This document shows positions 11,963 to 20,454 of a DNA stretch of 64,000 bases, piece by piece (the first letter of the stretch is position 1; each line of letters opens with the position of its first letter). This DNA comes from Pseudomonas oryzihabitans NBRC 102199 (GTDB lineage: Bacteria > Pseudomonadota > Gammaproteobacteria > Pseudomonadales > Pseudomonadaceae). The stretch lies in contig NZ_BBIT01000025.1 in the NCBI RefSeq assembly GCF_000730625.1, positions 1 through 64,000 on the forward strand. The letters are read 5' to 3'. The translations under genes and the position numbers were made by a program. The notes under the pieces were generated by a model. That model saw only the letters and a list, made by a program, of their open reading frames with translations, was not told the DNA's origin and made no database searches.

Positions 11963-12102
11963 GAACCTGCTCACGACCTCGCGAGCTAGAGACAAACAAG
12001 GCGAAAAGGCCTGAGGAAGCGGAGTTTACAAGTGGTAAATGAGCATTCCGAAGGACTTTTCAACGCCGTTTGGCCGACGCGCAGCAGGTCGTGAGCAGGT
12101 TC
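11963..12102. repeat. 140-bp imperfect palindromic intergenic repeat (MITE-like)
   Basis: The element is bounded by a perfect 17-bp inverted repeat: left arm 11963-11979 (GAACCTGCTCACGACCT), right arm 12086-12102 its exact complement. Inside, further arms match imperfectly: GGCGAAAAGGCCT against AGGACTTTTCAACGCC, and GGAAGCGGAGTTTAC against GTAAATGAGCATTCC. The whole element could therefore fold as one long hairpin. I recall similar GAGTTTAC...GTAAATGAG repeats between genes in Pseudomonas. No transposase is encoded. It begins at the first base after the ureG stop. Confidence 0.8.
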
Positions 12103-12135
12103 TGAGTCCAGGATTTCATCACTTAAGGAGCCCCC

Positions 12136-12708
12136 ATGAAACACGCCAAGATCTTCGCCACCGCCGCCCTGCTGCTCGCCCCGGCCCTGGCCTTCGCCCA
12201 TCCGGGTCATGCCGAGAACGGCCTGGCCGCCGGGGTGCTGCACCCCCTGACCGGTCTCGACCACCTGCTGGCCATGCTCGCCGTGGGGCTCTGGGCCGCC
12301 CAGCAGCAGGGCAAGGCGCGCCTGGCGCTGCCCTGCACCTTTGTCGGCACCATGCTGATCGGCGGCCTGCTGGGCTTCGCCGGGCTGGAGCTGCCCTTGC
12401 TGGAGACCGGCATCGCTGCCTCGGTGCTGGCCCTGGGTCTGCTGGTGGCCCTGGCCGCCCGTCCGCCGGTGGCCGCCGCCGTCGGCCTGACCGCCGCCTT
12501 CGCCCTGTTCCACGGCGTGGCCCATGGTCTGGAATTGCCGGAAATGGGCAATCCCTGGGCCTATGCCGCCGGTTTCGTCGCCGCCACCGCCACCCTGCAT
12601 GCTCTGGGCTATGCCGTGGTGCGCTACCTGCCCCAGGCGGCCACGCCGCTGGTGCGAGTCGCCGGCGTCGCCACGGCCGTGGCCGGGGGCTGGCTGCTCG
12701 CCGCCTGA
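12136..12708 (+). CDS. HupE/UreJ family nickel permease
   Basis: Inner-membrane protein thought to import nickel for urease. The 190-residue product starts with a cleavable or first membrane segment ending FAHPGH. It carries the family motif HPLTGLDHLLAM (HPxxGxDH, residues about 35-46) and a second histidine stretch, LFHGVAHGLELP. About six membrane helices are apparent. AAGGAG precedes the ATG. Position after ureEFG supports a role in nickel supply; it may have its own promoter, because the palindromic repeat intervenes. It converges on the phosphoesterase gene with only 4 bp between stops and no terminator visible. Confidence 0.9.
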   Translation: MKHAKIFATAALLLAPALAFAHPGHAENGLAAGVLHPLTGLDHLLAMLAVGLWAAQQQGKARLALPCTFVGTMLIGGLLGFAGLELPLLETGIAASVLALGLLVALAARPPVAAAVGLTAAFALFHGVAHGLELPEMGNPWAYAAGFVAATATLHALGYAVVRYLPQAATPLVRVAGVATAVAGGWLLAA

Positions 12709-12712
12709 TCCG

Positions 12713-13969
12713 TCAGGCGATCCCCAGCTGCTGGCGCAGTCGCGCCAGCACACCCTCTTCCGCCACCGCCGGCAGTTGCGCGGTATAGCCGCCAAAGCCG
12801 GCGAAGCGTGTGGCGAAATCCACCTCGAGCACGAATCTGTTGTCGAACTGCTGTGACGCCAGGGGTGCCAGCACCTCGGCCGTATAGGTGTCGCGCGGAT
12901 CGCTGCCCAGCCGCACCGGCAGGTCGCCACTCTGCTGGCGATAGGCGACCCAGGGCGAATAGGTGAAGGCCTCCAGTCGGCCCCGCGCCAGGTCCAGTTC
13001 CAATAGGCGCAGCAGGCCGTTGCCGCCGGCGTATTCGGTCTGGTAGTTGATCAGCAGGAGATCCACCGGATGGCCCAGGTCATTGGTCATCCGCAGGTGA
13101 CCGCTGCCGTGGTTGTGGCCGTTGAGGGTGAGGAAGATCTGGTCGTTGCGGCGGATCAGCCGATTCCACAACCGTACCCCGGTGTCGTTGCGCCGGGTGG
13201 AAAGCACCGGCTGGCCGTTCACCAGGTCGACGATGTTGTGCGAGGCCAGGATGGTCGGCAGGTGCGGATAGCGATCCAGCATGCCCTGGGCCCAGTCCAG
13301 ACTCTGGTCCGAGGGGCACCAGTCCAGGGTCAGCAGCAGAAAGCCCTGCCCCAGCGCCGAGAAACGATGGGCCTCGTTGAGACCGGTGACGTCGCGTTCG
13401 ATGAAGGTGGCCTGGCGCGCCGCCCGCTCACGGCCGAAATACTGGGTGAAGAGTTCGCGACCGTCACGCAGGCGGTCCTCGGTGTAGAGCTCGACGACAT
13501 CATGGTCGCCGGTCATGACGCTGTAGGGCACCCCGGCCTGTTCAAGGCGTGCCATGGCGTGACTGGCCAGGGCCCACTCGCCGCGCTGCTCGGCGTTTTC
13601 CACCAGATCGCCCAGGTGCACCACGAAGGGCAGGTTCAGCGCCGCGGCGTTGTGCGCCAGCCAATGGGTCTGGGCATGAAAGGCCAGCGCTGGCGGATAG
13701 CCCAGGTGGCCATAGCGCTCCACCCGCCGGCCGTTGGGTTGCATCTCGTGGTTGTTCTCACTGTAGTACTGGGTATCGGGGAGGACGCCGAGCACGAAGC
13801 TGCTGCGCGACGGCAGCGGCGCCAGAGGAGCGAAGGCATGCCGCTCGAACCAGTGGGCGCGGTGTTCCGGCAGGCCGTAGCGCTGGGTCGGCTTGCAGGC
13901 GGCCAGCAGCGGCAGACCGGCCAGCGCCAGGCACAGCCGGCGACGTTTGAAATCGGGCGAATCGGTCAT
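12713..13969 (-). CDS. calcineurin-like metallophosphoesterase lipoprotein
   Basis: Predicted exported phosphoesterase of unknown substrate. The 418-residue protein begins with a basic stretch (KRRR, residues 8-11) and a lipobox LAAC with C25, so it should be lipid-anchored. The KRRR could also be a weak twin-arginine signal. Binuclear metal motifs are visible: PDTQYYS (first Asp), HLGDLVENA (GD), GDHD in place of the usual GNHD, LASHNIVD and NGHNHG (final His pair). The start at 13969 follows the glycosyltransferase stop by 10 bp, so the two are co-transcribed. A cell-envelope role is an inference from that pairing. Confidence 0.85.
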   Translation of the reverse strand: MTDSPDFKRRRLCLALAGLPLLAACKPTQRYGLPEHRAHWFERHAFAPLAPLPSRSSFVLGVLPDTQYYSENNHEMQPNGRRVERYGHLGYPPALAFHAQTHWLAHNAAALNLPFVVHLGDLVENAEQRGEWALASHAMARLEQAGVPYSVMTGDHDVVELYTEDRLRDGRELFTQYFGRERAARQATFIERDVTGLNEAHRFSALGQGFLLLTLDWCPSDQSLDWAQGMLDRYPHLPTILASHNIVDLVNGQPVLSTRRNDTGVRLWNRLIRRNDQIFLTLNGHNHGSGHLRMTNDLGHPVDLLLINYQTEYAGGNGLLRLLELDLARGRLEAFTYSPWVAYRQQSGDLPVRLGSDPRDTYTAEVLAPLASQQFDNRFVLEVDFATRFAGFGGYTAQLPAVAEEGVLARLRQQLGIA

Positions 13970-13979
13970 CACAGCGGCC

Positions 13980-15608
13980 TCAGGGCAGGTAGTAGGCCTG
14001 CCAGCGATTGTCGTTGAAGCGCCCTTCCAGCACCGGCTGGCGGCTGGCCAGCGGCGTGCCGGCCAGGGCCGCCTGGCTGTCGGCATCGAGCAGCACATAG
14101 GCGGGTCGGGTGACCTGGGCGAGCTGCCCTGCCTGGCCGATATCGATAAAGGTCGGCAGGGGCACGTCGTAGTCGAGATTCATCAGGTAGCGGAAGGCCT
14201 TGGTGTCCTGGCCCAGGCCAAAGAACACCAGTTGCCCCGGTTCACCCTGGCGCAGGCTTTCCAGGCGGGTGACGAAGGCGCGGGTGTCGTAGCGCAGCGC
14301 CTGCATCGGATCCAGCGCCAGCACCACCAGCAGCCATTGCGCCAGGGCCGCCGCGGCCAGGGGCATGCCCAGGCGGAAGGCCCCGCGCTCGCGCCAGGCG
14401 GCCACCAGGGCGAACAGCGCCAGGATGGCGAAGGCACCCAGCAGGAAGCGCAGGTCCAGCTCGGGCCACCAGCCGGCGGCCTGCAGCCGGGGTTGCTGCA
14501 GCTTGACCAGCACCCCGAGCACCAGCGGAAAGATCACCAGCAACGGCAGGAACAGCCGCCGTACCCAGGCCAGGGCGCCCTGCCCCTGCAGCAGCACCCA
14601 GGCGCCGAGAGCCGCGCAGGCCGGAATGGCCGGCAGGATGTAATAGGGTTTCTTGAAGGTGGGAATCGACAGGGCCACCACGATCAGCGCGGCGAAGCCG
14701 GCCAGCTGGAGCAGCAGGCGACTGTCCGCCTGCGCCTGGCGCTGCCGCCAGTGGTGTCTCAGCGTCGGCAGGGCCAGCAGCGCCAGGGGAAAGGCCGGGG
14801 CGTAGCGGTAGAGGCCCAGCTGCAGGAAGTACCACCAGGGATAGCCGGCACCGTCGGTGTCGTCCAGCCGCCCGGAGACCTGCATGCGGATCACGTCCTC
14901 GACGAAGGGCATACCACCGGTACGCCAGGCCAGGCCGAACAGCAGGGCGCAGCACAGCATCAGCACCAGGGCGCCGACCAGGCCGTAGCCGAAGCTGCGC
15001 CGCCAGTCGCCCTGCACCAGCCAGTAGACGCAGACCACGCCACAGGGCTCGATCAGGCCCAGCGGCCCGCGCACGGCGAAGCCGGCGGCCATGCACAGGA
15101 ACACCAGGCTGCGCCGCCGGGACAGGCCGCGCTGGTCGGCGCTCCACAGCAGATAGAAGCAGCCCAGTGCCGCCAGGGTGACGAATTGATCGAGGCAGAT
15201 GGAGCGCGCCTTGGCCAGGAAGCCATTGGTGAGCAGCAGCACCAGCACCGCCAGCAGGCCCCAGGCGCGGGACCGCTCGGCCAGCAGGCGATAGAGCAGC
15301 CCGACGATGGCCGCCGAGGCCAGGGCGGTGGGAATCACCGTGGCCAGGCGATTGACCTCGCCGAACAGCTGGGCGAAGACGTCGATCAGCAGGGTGGAGG
15401 TGGCGGGATAGTCGGGGTAAGGCTGTCCGTAGCTGGTCGGGAAGGCACTGGCCCCATGGCGAAACATCTCCTGGGCGAAGAGTGCGAAGCGGCCGTCGAA
15501 GCCGATGAAGGGCTGCTCCCACAGACCCAGGGTGAACAGCGGCACCGCCAGCAGACACAGCGCCAGGCTTTCGAGGCGCAGGCGCGCCGGACTCGGGATG
15601 GACGACAC
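13980..15608 (-). CDS. GT39/ArnT-like membrane glycosyltransferase
   Basis: Polytopic membrane glycosyltransferase that would use a polyprenyl-phosphate sugar. The product (542 residues from this start) shows the family's first periplasmic-loop motif, GFDGRFALFAQEM, with a conserved Asp. It then has about eleven hydrophobic segments and a C-terminal soluble tail. The GTG at 15608 has GGAG nine bases upstream; another in-frame GTG at 15659 has a poorer ribosome site. It resembles ArnT/PMT enzymes, but acceptor and sugar cannot be read from sequence, and no arn genes are nearby. It forms a two-gene unit with the phosphoesterase lipoprotein. Confidence 0.82.
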   Translation of the reverse strand: MSSIPSPARLRLESLALCLLAVPLFTLGLWEQPFIGFDGRFALFAQEMFRHGASAFPTSYGQPYPDYPATSTLLIDVFAQLFGEVNRLATVIPTALASAAIVGLLYRLLAERSRAWGLLAVLVLLLTNGFLAKARSICLDQFVTLAALGCFYLLWSADQRGLSRRRSLVFLCMAAGFAVRGPLGLIEPCGVVCVYWLVQGDWRRSFGYGLVGALVLMLCCALLFGLAWRTGGMPFVEDVIRMQVSGRLDDTDGAGYPWWYFLQLGLYRYAPAFPLALLALPTLRHHWRQRQAQADSRLLLQLAGFAALIVVALSIPTFKKPYYILPAIPACAALGAWVLLQGQGALAWVRRLFLPLLVIFPLVLGVLVKLQQPRLQAAGWWPELDLRFLLGAFAILALFALVAAWRERGAFRLGMPLAAAALAQWLLVVLALDPMQALRYDTRAFVTRLESLRQGEPGQLVFFGLGQDTKAFRYLMNLDYDVPLPTFIDIGQAGQLAQVTRPAYVLLDADSQAALAGTPLASRQPVLEGRFNDNRWQAYYLP

Positions 15609-15866
15609 GCGGCAGGACTCCGGCAGGCTGGGAAGGACGGGCTCGCGACCCGGCGCCACTATCGCCGAACAACCTTAGGGATCGCTGAAACCAGGCTGAC
15701 GGCAGGCTGACAGAAGCCGCAGGACAGAGCGGTTCGGCCGCGAGGCCGTGGCGACTATGCCGCTGCATTGAAAATTTTTCATGACAGCTGCATCCAGGGC
15801 GCTGGCTGCCGGGTATAGCCCCTACAGTCCAGTCGACTGTGCCCCTTCTCAATCCGGAGCAAGCGC

Positions 15867-16394
15867 ATGAACAACACCTATAGCCGTTGCAGCATCCTGG
15901 CCCTGACCGCCCTGCTGAGTACCCCGCTGCTGGCGCAAGGCGAGTTGCCCGAAGCCGTTCGCGTCCCCGCCGGCAACAGCCTGATGCTGGAAACCGTGGG
16001 CAAGGGCACCATCGTCTACGAGTGCCGCGACAAGAAGGACATGCCCGGCCAGACCGAGTGGTTCTTTGTCGGTCCCAAGGCCGACCTGCATGACCGCCAG
16101 GGCAAGCAGGTGGGTCGCTACTACGGTCCGCCCGCTACCTGGGAAGCCAGCGACGGCTCCAAGGTGGTCGGCAAGCAACTGGCGATCGCTCCCGCCGGCA
16201 GCGGCAACCTGCCCTATCAGCTGGTGGAGGCCGCGCCCGCCGAGGGCAAGGGCGCCTTCCAGGGCACCACCTACATCCAGCGCACCGCGCTCAAGGGTGG
16301 CGTGGCGCCGGCCAAGGCCTGCACCTCGGCCAACAAGGGCGAACGGCAGACCGTGAATTACCAGGCCGATTATCTGTTCTGGAAGAAGGGCTGA
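15867..16394 (+). CDS. exported DUF3455 domain protein
   Basis: Secreted protein of unknown function. The 175 residues comprise a signal peptide (NTYSRCSILALTALLSTPLLAQG, cleavage probably after ALLAQ near residue 24) and a DUF3455-like domain. Recognisable family features are the PAGNSLMLETVGKGTIVYEC opening, TEWFFVGPKADL, and a YYGPPATWEASDGSKVVG segment. Two cysteines (in VYECRDKK and KACTSANKG) could form a disulfide. CCGGAGC lies just upstream of the ATG. It precedes an ECF sigma/anti-sigma pair by 83 bp and may belong to that regulon; this is inference from position only. Confidence 0.8.
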   Translation: MNNTYSRCSILALTALLSTPLLAQGELPEAVRVPAGNSLMLETVGKGTIVYECRDKKDMPGQTEWFFVGPKADLHDRQGKQVGRYYGPPATWEASDGSKVVGKQLAIAPAGSGNLPYQLVEAAPAEGKGAFQGTTYIQRTALKGGVAPAKACTSANKGERQTVNYQADYLFWKKG

Positions 16395-16477
16395 GGTCCA
16401 GGGGACAGCTAGGCGCGGATCGGCTAGGCTCGGCTGATCCGGTCGCCACCCTGGCGTCCCCAGCCTGGCGCGATTTC

Positions 16478-17005
16478 GTGACCGATCCCCTTTACGATCC
16501 CGCTGCACTGCTCGCCGCCTGTGCCCGGGGCGAGCGCGCCGCCCTGCAGCGGCTCTACCAGAACGAGGCGCCGCTCTTGCTGGGCATCGTCCTGCGCCTG
16601 GTGCGCGATCGTGGACTGGCCGAGGACATCCTCCACGACGCCTTTCTGCGCATCTGGCGCGGCGCCGCCGGATTCGCCCCGGAGCGCGGTACGGCCCGCG
16701 GCTGGATGTGCAGCATCGCGCGCAACCTGGCGCTCAACGCCCTGCGCGATCGCCAGCGCCTGGTGCCCCTGGCGGACGGGTGGGAACCCCTGGCCGAGTC
16801 GGCCGATCCGGCGCGAGAGGCCGACGGCCGTCGGCTGGAGGGCTGCCTGCAGAACCTGGAAGCGCCGCGGCGGGAGGCCATCCTGGCCGCCTACCTGGAC
16901 GGCTGCTCCCATGGCGAGATCGCCCAGCGCCTGCAGGCACCGCTGGGCACGGTGAAGAGCTGGATCACGCGCGGCCTCAAGGCGCTCAGGGAGTGCATGA
17001 CATGA
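16478..17005 (+). CDS. ECF-family RNA polymerase sigma factor
   Basis: Extracytoplasmic-function sigma factor that would direct RNA polymerase to a small regulon. The 175-residue protein has sigma region 2 (RLVRDRGLAEDILHDAFLRIWRGAAGF, about residues 43-70) and region 4 with a helix-turn-helix (CSHGEIAQRLQAPLGTVKSWITRGLKAL). It lacks the full region 3, as is normal for ECFs. The start is GTG at 16478 with no strong ribosome site, so the exact N-terminus is less certain. Its stop overlaps the anti-sigma start (ATGA), the usual arrangement for translationally coupled sigma/anti-sigma pairs. Confidence 0.93.
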   Translation: MTDPLYDPAALLAACARGERAALQRLYQNEAPLLLGIVLRLVRDRGLAEDILHDAFLRIWRGAAGFAPERGTARGWMCSIARNLALNALRDRQRLVPLADGWEPLAESADPAREADGRRLEGCLQNLEAPRREAILAAYLDGCSHGEIAQRLQAPLGTVKSWITRGLKALRECMT

Positions 17006-17712
17006 ACGGCGATACCCCCCTGCCCCCGGACGAAGAGCGCGAACGCCTGGCCGGCGAATACGTGCTCGGTACCCTGGATGCCAGGGAGCGCCGTCGCGTG
17101 CAAGGTGCGCTGGCGACGGATGCCCGGCTGGCCGCCGCGGTGGCGCGCTGGGAGGCGCGGCTGCAGCCGCTGGCCGAGCGGGTGCAGCCCGTCGAACCCG
17201 GCACGAATCTCTGGCCGCGCATCGAGCGCAGTCTGGGTGAGGCCGACGCCAAGGCCACCACCCGGCGTGAGTCGCTGTGGCACCGCCTGGCACTCTGGCA
17301 GGGCCTAAGTGCGGCAGGGCTGGCTGCCAGCCTGGTGCTTGGCGTGCTGTTGCTGATGCGTCCGGTCCCCACGCCAAGCTACCTGGTGGTGCTGGCCGCG
17401 CCCAGCGATCGGACGCCCGGCTGGGTGATCCAGACCGCCAGCGCCCACGACCTGCAGCTGATTCCCCTGGGGCGCGACGCCGTGCCGAGCGGCAAGACGC
17501 TGCAATTCTGGACCAAGGCCGACGCCTGGCAGGGTCCGGTATCCCTGGGTCTGGTCCAGCCCGGGCGCACCCTGCAGGTGCCTCTGGACCAGCTGCCGCC
17601 GCTGGAAGCCAATCAGCTGTTCGAGCTCACCCTGGAAGACCAGGGCGGCTCGCCTACCGGCCGACCCACCGGGCCGATCCAGTTCATCGGCCGGGCGGTC
17701 AAGGTGCTCTAG
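17002..17712 (+). CDS. RskA-type transmembrane anti-sigma factor
   Basis: Predicted inner-membrane regulator that holds the upstream sigma factor inactive. The 236-residue protein has a cytoplasmic N-terminal part with an anti-sigma-like motif (LAGEYVLGTLDARERRRVQGAL), a single membrane helix (about residues 103-120, GLAASLVLGVLLLM), and a periplasmic RskA C-terminal domain. The latter has the typical PSGKTLQFWTKAD and GPIQFIGRAVKV stretches. It starts inside the sigma factor stop codon. Family knowledge suggests release by regulated proteolysis; the inducing signal is unknown. It converges on the downstream SDR gene. Confidence 0.88.
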   Translation: MNGDTPLPPDEERERLAGEYVLGTLDARERRRVQGALATDARLAAAVARWEARLQPLAERVQPVEPGTNLWPRIERSLGEADAKATTRRESLWHRLALWQGLSAAGLAASLVLGVLLLMRPVPTPSYLVVLAAPSDRTPGWVIQTASAHDLQLIPLGRDAVPSGKTLQFWTKADAWQGPVSLGLVQPGRTLQVPLDQLPPLEANQLFELTLEDQGGSPTGRPTGPIQFIGRAVKVL

Positions 17713-17721
17713 GCCGACGTC

Positions 17722-18480
17722 TCAGCTCTTGCGGTGGATGTTGAAATTGCTGAACGCCTGACAGGTCGCCATCAGCTGGATGCGGTTGATGTTGACGTGC
17801 TTGGGCTGATTCAGCGTCCAATGGATGGATTCGGCGATGTCGTCCGGGGTCAGGGGTTCGGTGCCGGCATAGACGGCATCGGCCTTGGCCTTGTCGCCCC
17901 CAAAGCGCACCACCGAGAATTCGCTTTCGGACAGCCCCGGCTCGATGTTGGTCACCCGTACCCCGGTGCCCAGCAGGTCGGATCTCAGGCTCAGGCTGAA
18001 TTGCTTGAGGAAGGCCTTGGTGGCGCCATAGACATGGCTGCCCGGATAGGGATAGTCGCCCGCCACCGAGCCCAGGTTGACGATACCGGCCCCGGCGCCA
18101 TGGGCGATCAGCCGCGGCAACAGCAGGCGGGTGCAATAGAGCATGCCCTTGATGTTGGTATCGACCATGGTGTCCCAGTCGTCCAGGTCGCAGCTCTGGG
18201 CGGGCGTGTTGCCCAGCGCCAGACCGGCGTTATTGACCAGGGCGCGTAACTGGTTGAATTCTTCCGGCAGGCCGGCGACCGCGGCTTCCACGGCGGCGCG
18301 ATCCTGGACGTCCAGCACCAGCGGCAGCACCTTGGCCTGACCGGACAACTCCTCGGCCAGGGCGTGCAGGCGATCCTCGCGGCGACCGGTGATGACGATC
18401 GACCAGCCGTCCTTGGCGAAGCGGCGAGCGGTGGCGGCGCCGAAGCCGGAGGTGGCGCCGGTGATGAAGATCGAAGACAT
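17722..18480 (-). CDS. SDR family NADP-dependent dehydrogenase, YdfG-like
   Basis: Short-chain dehydrogenase resembling E. coli YdfG, which oxidises 3-hydroxy acids such as L-allo-threonine and serine. The 252-residue protein shows TGATSGFG (residues 6-13), NNAG near 87-90, SVAGDYPYPGSHVYGATKAF with the catalytic Ser, Tyr and Lys, and NIEPGLSESEFSVVRF, a stretch typical of YdfG. The start at 18480 was chosen because the beta strand SSIFITGA begins there. It stands alone, facing the anti-sigma gene. The 250-bp gap to acnX holds no gene. Confidence 0.85.
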   Translation of the reverse strand: MSSIFITGATSGFGAATARRFAKDGWSIVITGRREDRLHALAEELSGQAKVLPLVLDVQDRAAVEAAVAGLPEEFNQLRALVNNAGLALGNTPAQSCDLDDWDTMVDTNIKGMLYCTRLLLPRLIAHGAGAGIVNLGSVAGDYPYPGSHVYGATKAFLKQFSLSLRSDLLGTGVRVTNIEPGLSESEFSVVRFGGDKAKADAVYAGTEPLTPDDIAESIHWTLNQPKHVNINRIQLMATCQAFSNFNIHRKS

Positions 18481-18730
18481 GAAAGATTCCTTCTGCGAGG
18501 GAGGTTGGCCGAGGCCCACGATAGCTCAGGGGCATTGGTCAGGCGAATACCCAGATCGCCACAAATCCAGCGGATCAGTTATAACGCCTTGGTATTGCAG
18601 GGTTTTCCGCGCACTGGCGAATTTTTGAACAGTTCTCGCCAGGCCAGGCGCCCCGGGCCTCACGCCCGGCTATGCCAAGCTTATCCACAGGACGATCCAC
18701 GGAATTCCTGTACAGAACTCGGACCGGGCT

Positions 18731-20452
18731 TCAGGTGGATAAGTCCGCTGCCACGAGCCAGGCAGGCGGTTCGGCCGGCGCCAGTCCGGTGCAGGCTGCC
18801 TCGACACAGGCGGTGAGGCCGGCGAAGCGCAGCTCGCGCCCGGTGAGGCCCGGGCCGTAGTGGGCGAACTTGCCGGAATTGGTCAACAGGGTGCGTGCCT
18901 GGGGCGGTACCAGGGGTTCGCCGAGCATGCACCAGCAGGTGTCCCCGACCAGCTGGGCACCGAAGGCTTCCAACTCGGCCAGACTGCCAGAGCGTTCGGC
19001 CGCCGCGCGCACCTCGCGGCCCAGGGTGATCACCAGCGCCACCTCGGGATGCCGCTGCCGCCCGCGACAGAGTTCGGCCAGGCGCTGGCACTCCTCGGCG
19101 GAGAAATGCGGATTGCCCAGGGCCACCAGCTGCACCTCGCGCGCGACGGCGCTGTCCAGTTCGGCCCAGGCCTGGCGCAGATCGGCCAGGCTGATGTCTT
19201 CGATCTCCAGCTCAGGTGCGGCCACCGCGGCCAGGGTCGGCGCCTCGGGCGTCACCCCGACCAGATGGAACAGCGGCGCCGCCGAGGTGGTGGCGAAGGC
19301 GGCGCCAAAGGCCTTGAGATCGTCGCGACTGGGCTGGCTGTTTTCCAGCCCCAGCACCGCCGGAATCCGCGTGGGTGAACGCAGGCCGATCCAGTAGCCG
19401 AGCAGTGGATAGAAGGCGTCGTCATGGCCCTCGGGTACGGTGACCCGGAAGACCTTGGCCGCGCGGCGACCGCTGTCCAGGTGGCAGCCGGCCAGAGGGG
19501 CCCGACCGGTCAGGGCGGTGCAGATATCGAGGAAGTCGGCATACTTCTGGGTGCGCGCGCCCAGTACGCTGTTGGCGAAGACCACGGCATTGGATTCGGC
19601 CCAGACCACCTGCTCGCCCAGGCTCGGGGCGCTGTCCAGCAGATAGGGGGCACAGGTAAAGGTGGGACGGCAGCCTAGGGCCACATAGGCCTCGGCCAGG
19701 GCGGAGGCCGGCTCACCCAACGCCGGCGCCACGCCCTGCGCGCGCCAGCGGCGTTGATCCACCGATACCGCATTGAGAGTCGTAGGTACCTGTACCCGAC
19801 CGCCCCACTCCACCAGGCGCTGGGCGAAGGCCAGGCTGGCCGGACCGGTGTAGATGCAGCCGTCGATATGGGCCTGGGTGATGTCGAGCAGCTCGCGGGC
19901 ACCCTGCAGGTGCGCCATGCGCACCAGGATCTTCATCGCCGCCTGGACGGCCTGGCCCTCGGCGCCCGCCAGCTTGGCCTGGTCGGTCGCGCTCAGCTGC
20001 AGGTCGGCAGGGGCCTCGCTAGTGGGGTCGGGAAAGAACTCTCCCGGCGCGCCGACCCAGCCATCGTTCACCGCGATCTCATCCTGCGCGGCGAGCGCGG
20101 CGAAGGCCTCGGCACCCAGGCTGACCACCGGCAGGGAGCGACCGAAGAGTTCTTCCGCGACGATGGCACCCAGGCTGAGGATCTCGTCCGGCTCGGCCAG
20201 TACCAGCGCTGCCGGTCCGCGTCCCGCCAGCAACAGCTCCAAGAGCACGGCGCTGCCGGTGCAGGAACCGCGTCCACTGGGAATGGCCAGGATGCGCCCG
20301 GCCAGTTCCAGGCCGTGCAGGGGATGGTGGCGATCAATCACCCGACCGCTGGCCGGATCGACGCCACCCCAGAAACTCAGGCCCAGGGGCGCCCAGGCCA
20401 GGCGTCCCCGGGCATGGCCCGCGACCAGACAGCGACCGCGGACCGCTGCCAC
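18731..20452 (-). CDS. aconitase X (AcnX), single-chain type; possible cis-3-hydroxy-L-proline dehydratase
   Basis: Member of the aconitase superfamily in which the small swivel domain is fused ahead of the large catalytic domain. In the 573-residue protein the swivel half covers about residues 1-135 (GRCLVAGHARG, FWGGVDPASGRVIDRHHPLHG, IPSGRGSCTGS). The large half follows, with CIYTGPASLAFAQRLVEWGG, TFTCAPYLL, FANSVLGAR and LTGRAPLAGCHLDSGRRA. Single-chain bacterial AcnX proteins have been shown to dehydrate cis-3-hydroxy-L-proline to pyrroline-2-carboxylate; that activity is an inference here. The GTG start lies 2 bp after the livF stop, so the gene is the last member of the transporter operon. 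Two-subunit AcnX enzymes act in other pathways. Confidence 0.85.
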   Translation of the reverse strand: MAAVRGRCLVAGHARGRLAWAPLGLSFWGGVDPASGRVIDRHHPLHGLELAGRILAIPSGRGSCTGSAVLLELLLAGRGPAALVLAEPDEILSLGAIVAEELFGRSLPVVSLGAEAFAALAAQDEIAVNDGWVGAPGEFFPDPTSEAPADLQLSATDQAKLAGAEGQAVQAAMKILVRMAHLQGARELLDITQAHIDGCIYTGPASLAFAQRLVEWGGRVQVPTTLNAVSVDQRRWRAQGVAPALGEPASALAEAYVALGCRPTFTCAPYLLDSAPSLGEQVVWAESNAVVFANSVLGARTQKYADFLDICTALTGRAPLAGCHLDSGRRAAKVFRVTVPEGHDDAFYPLLGYWIGLRSPTRIPAVLGLENSQPSRDDLKAFGAAFATTSAAPLFHLVGVTPEAPTLAAVAAPELEIEDISLADLRQAWAELDSAVAREVQLVALGNPHFSAEECQRLAELCRGRQRHPEVALVITLGREVRAAAERSGSLAELEAFGAQLVGDTCWCMLGEPLVPPQARTLLTNSGKFAHYGPGLTGRELRFAGLTACVEAACTGLAPAEPPAWLVAADLST

Positions 20453-20454
20453 CG

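Noticed and set aside
12039-12788. Plus-strand frame running through the palindromic repeat and hupE.
   Set aside because: It is an off-frame reading of hupE; the hupE frame has the signal peptide, HPxxGxDH motif and AAGGAG site.
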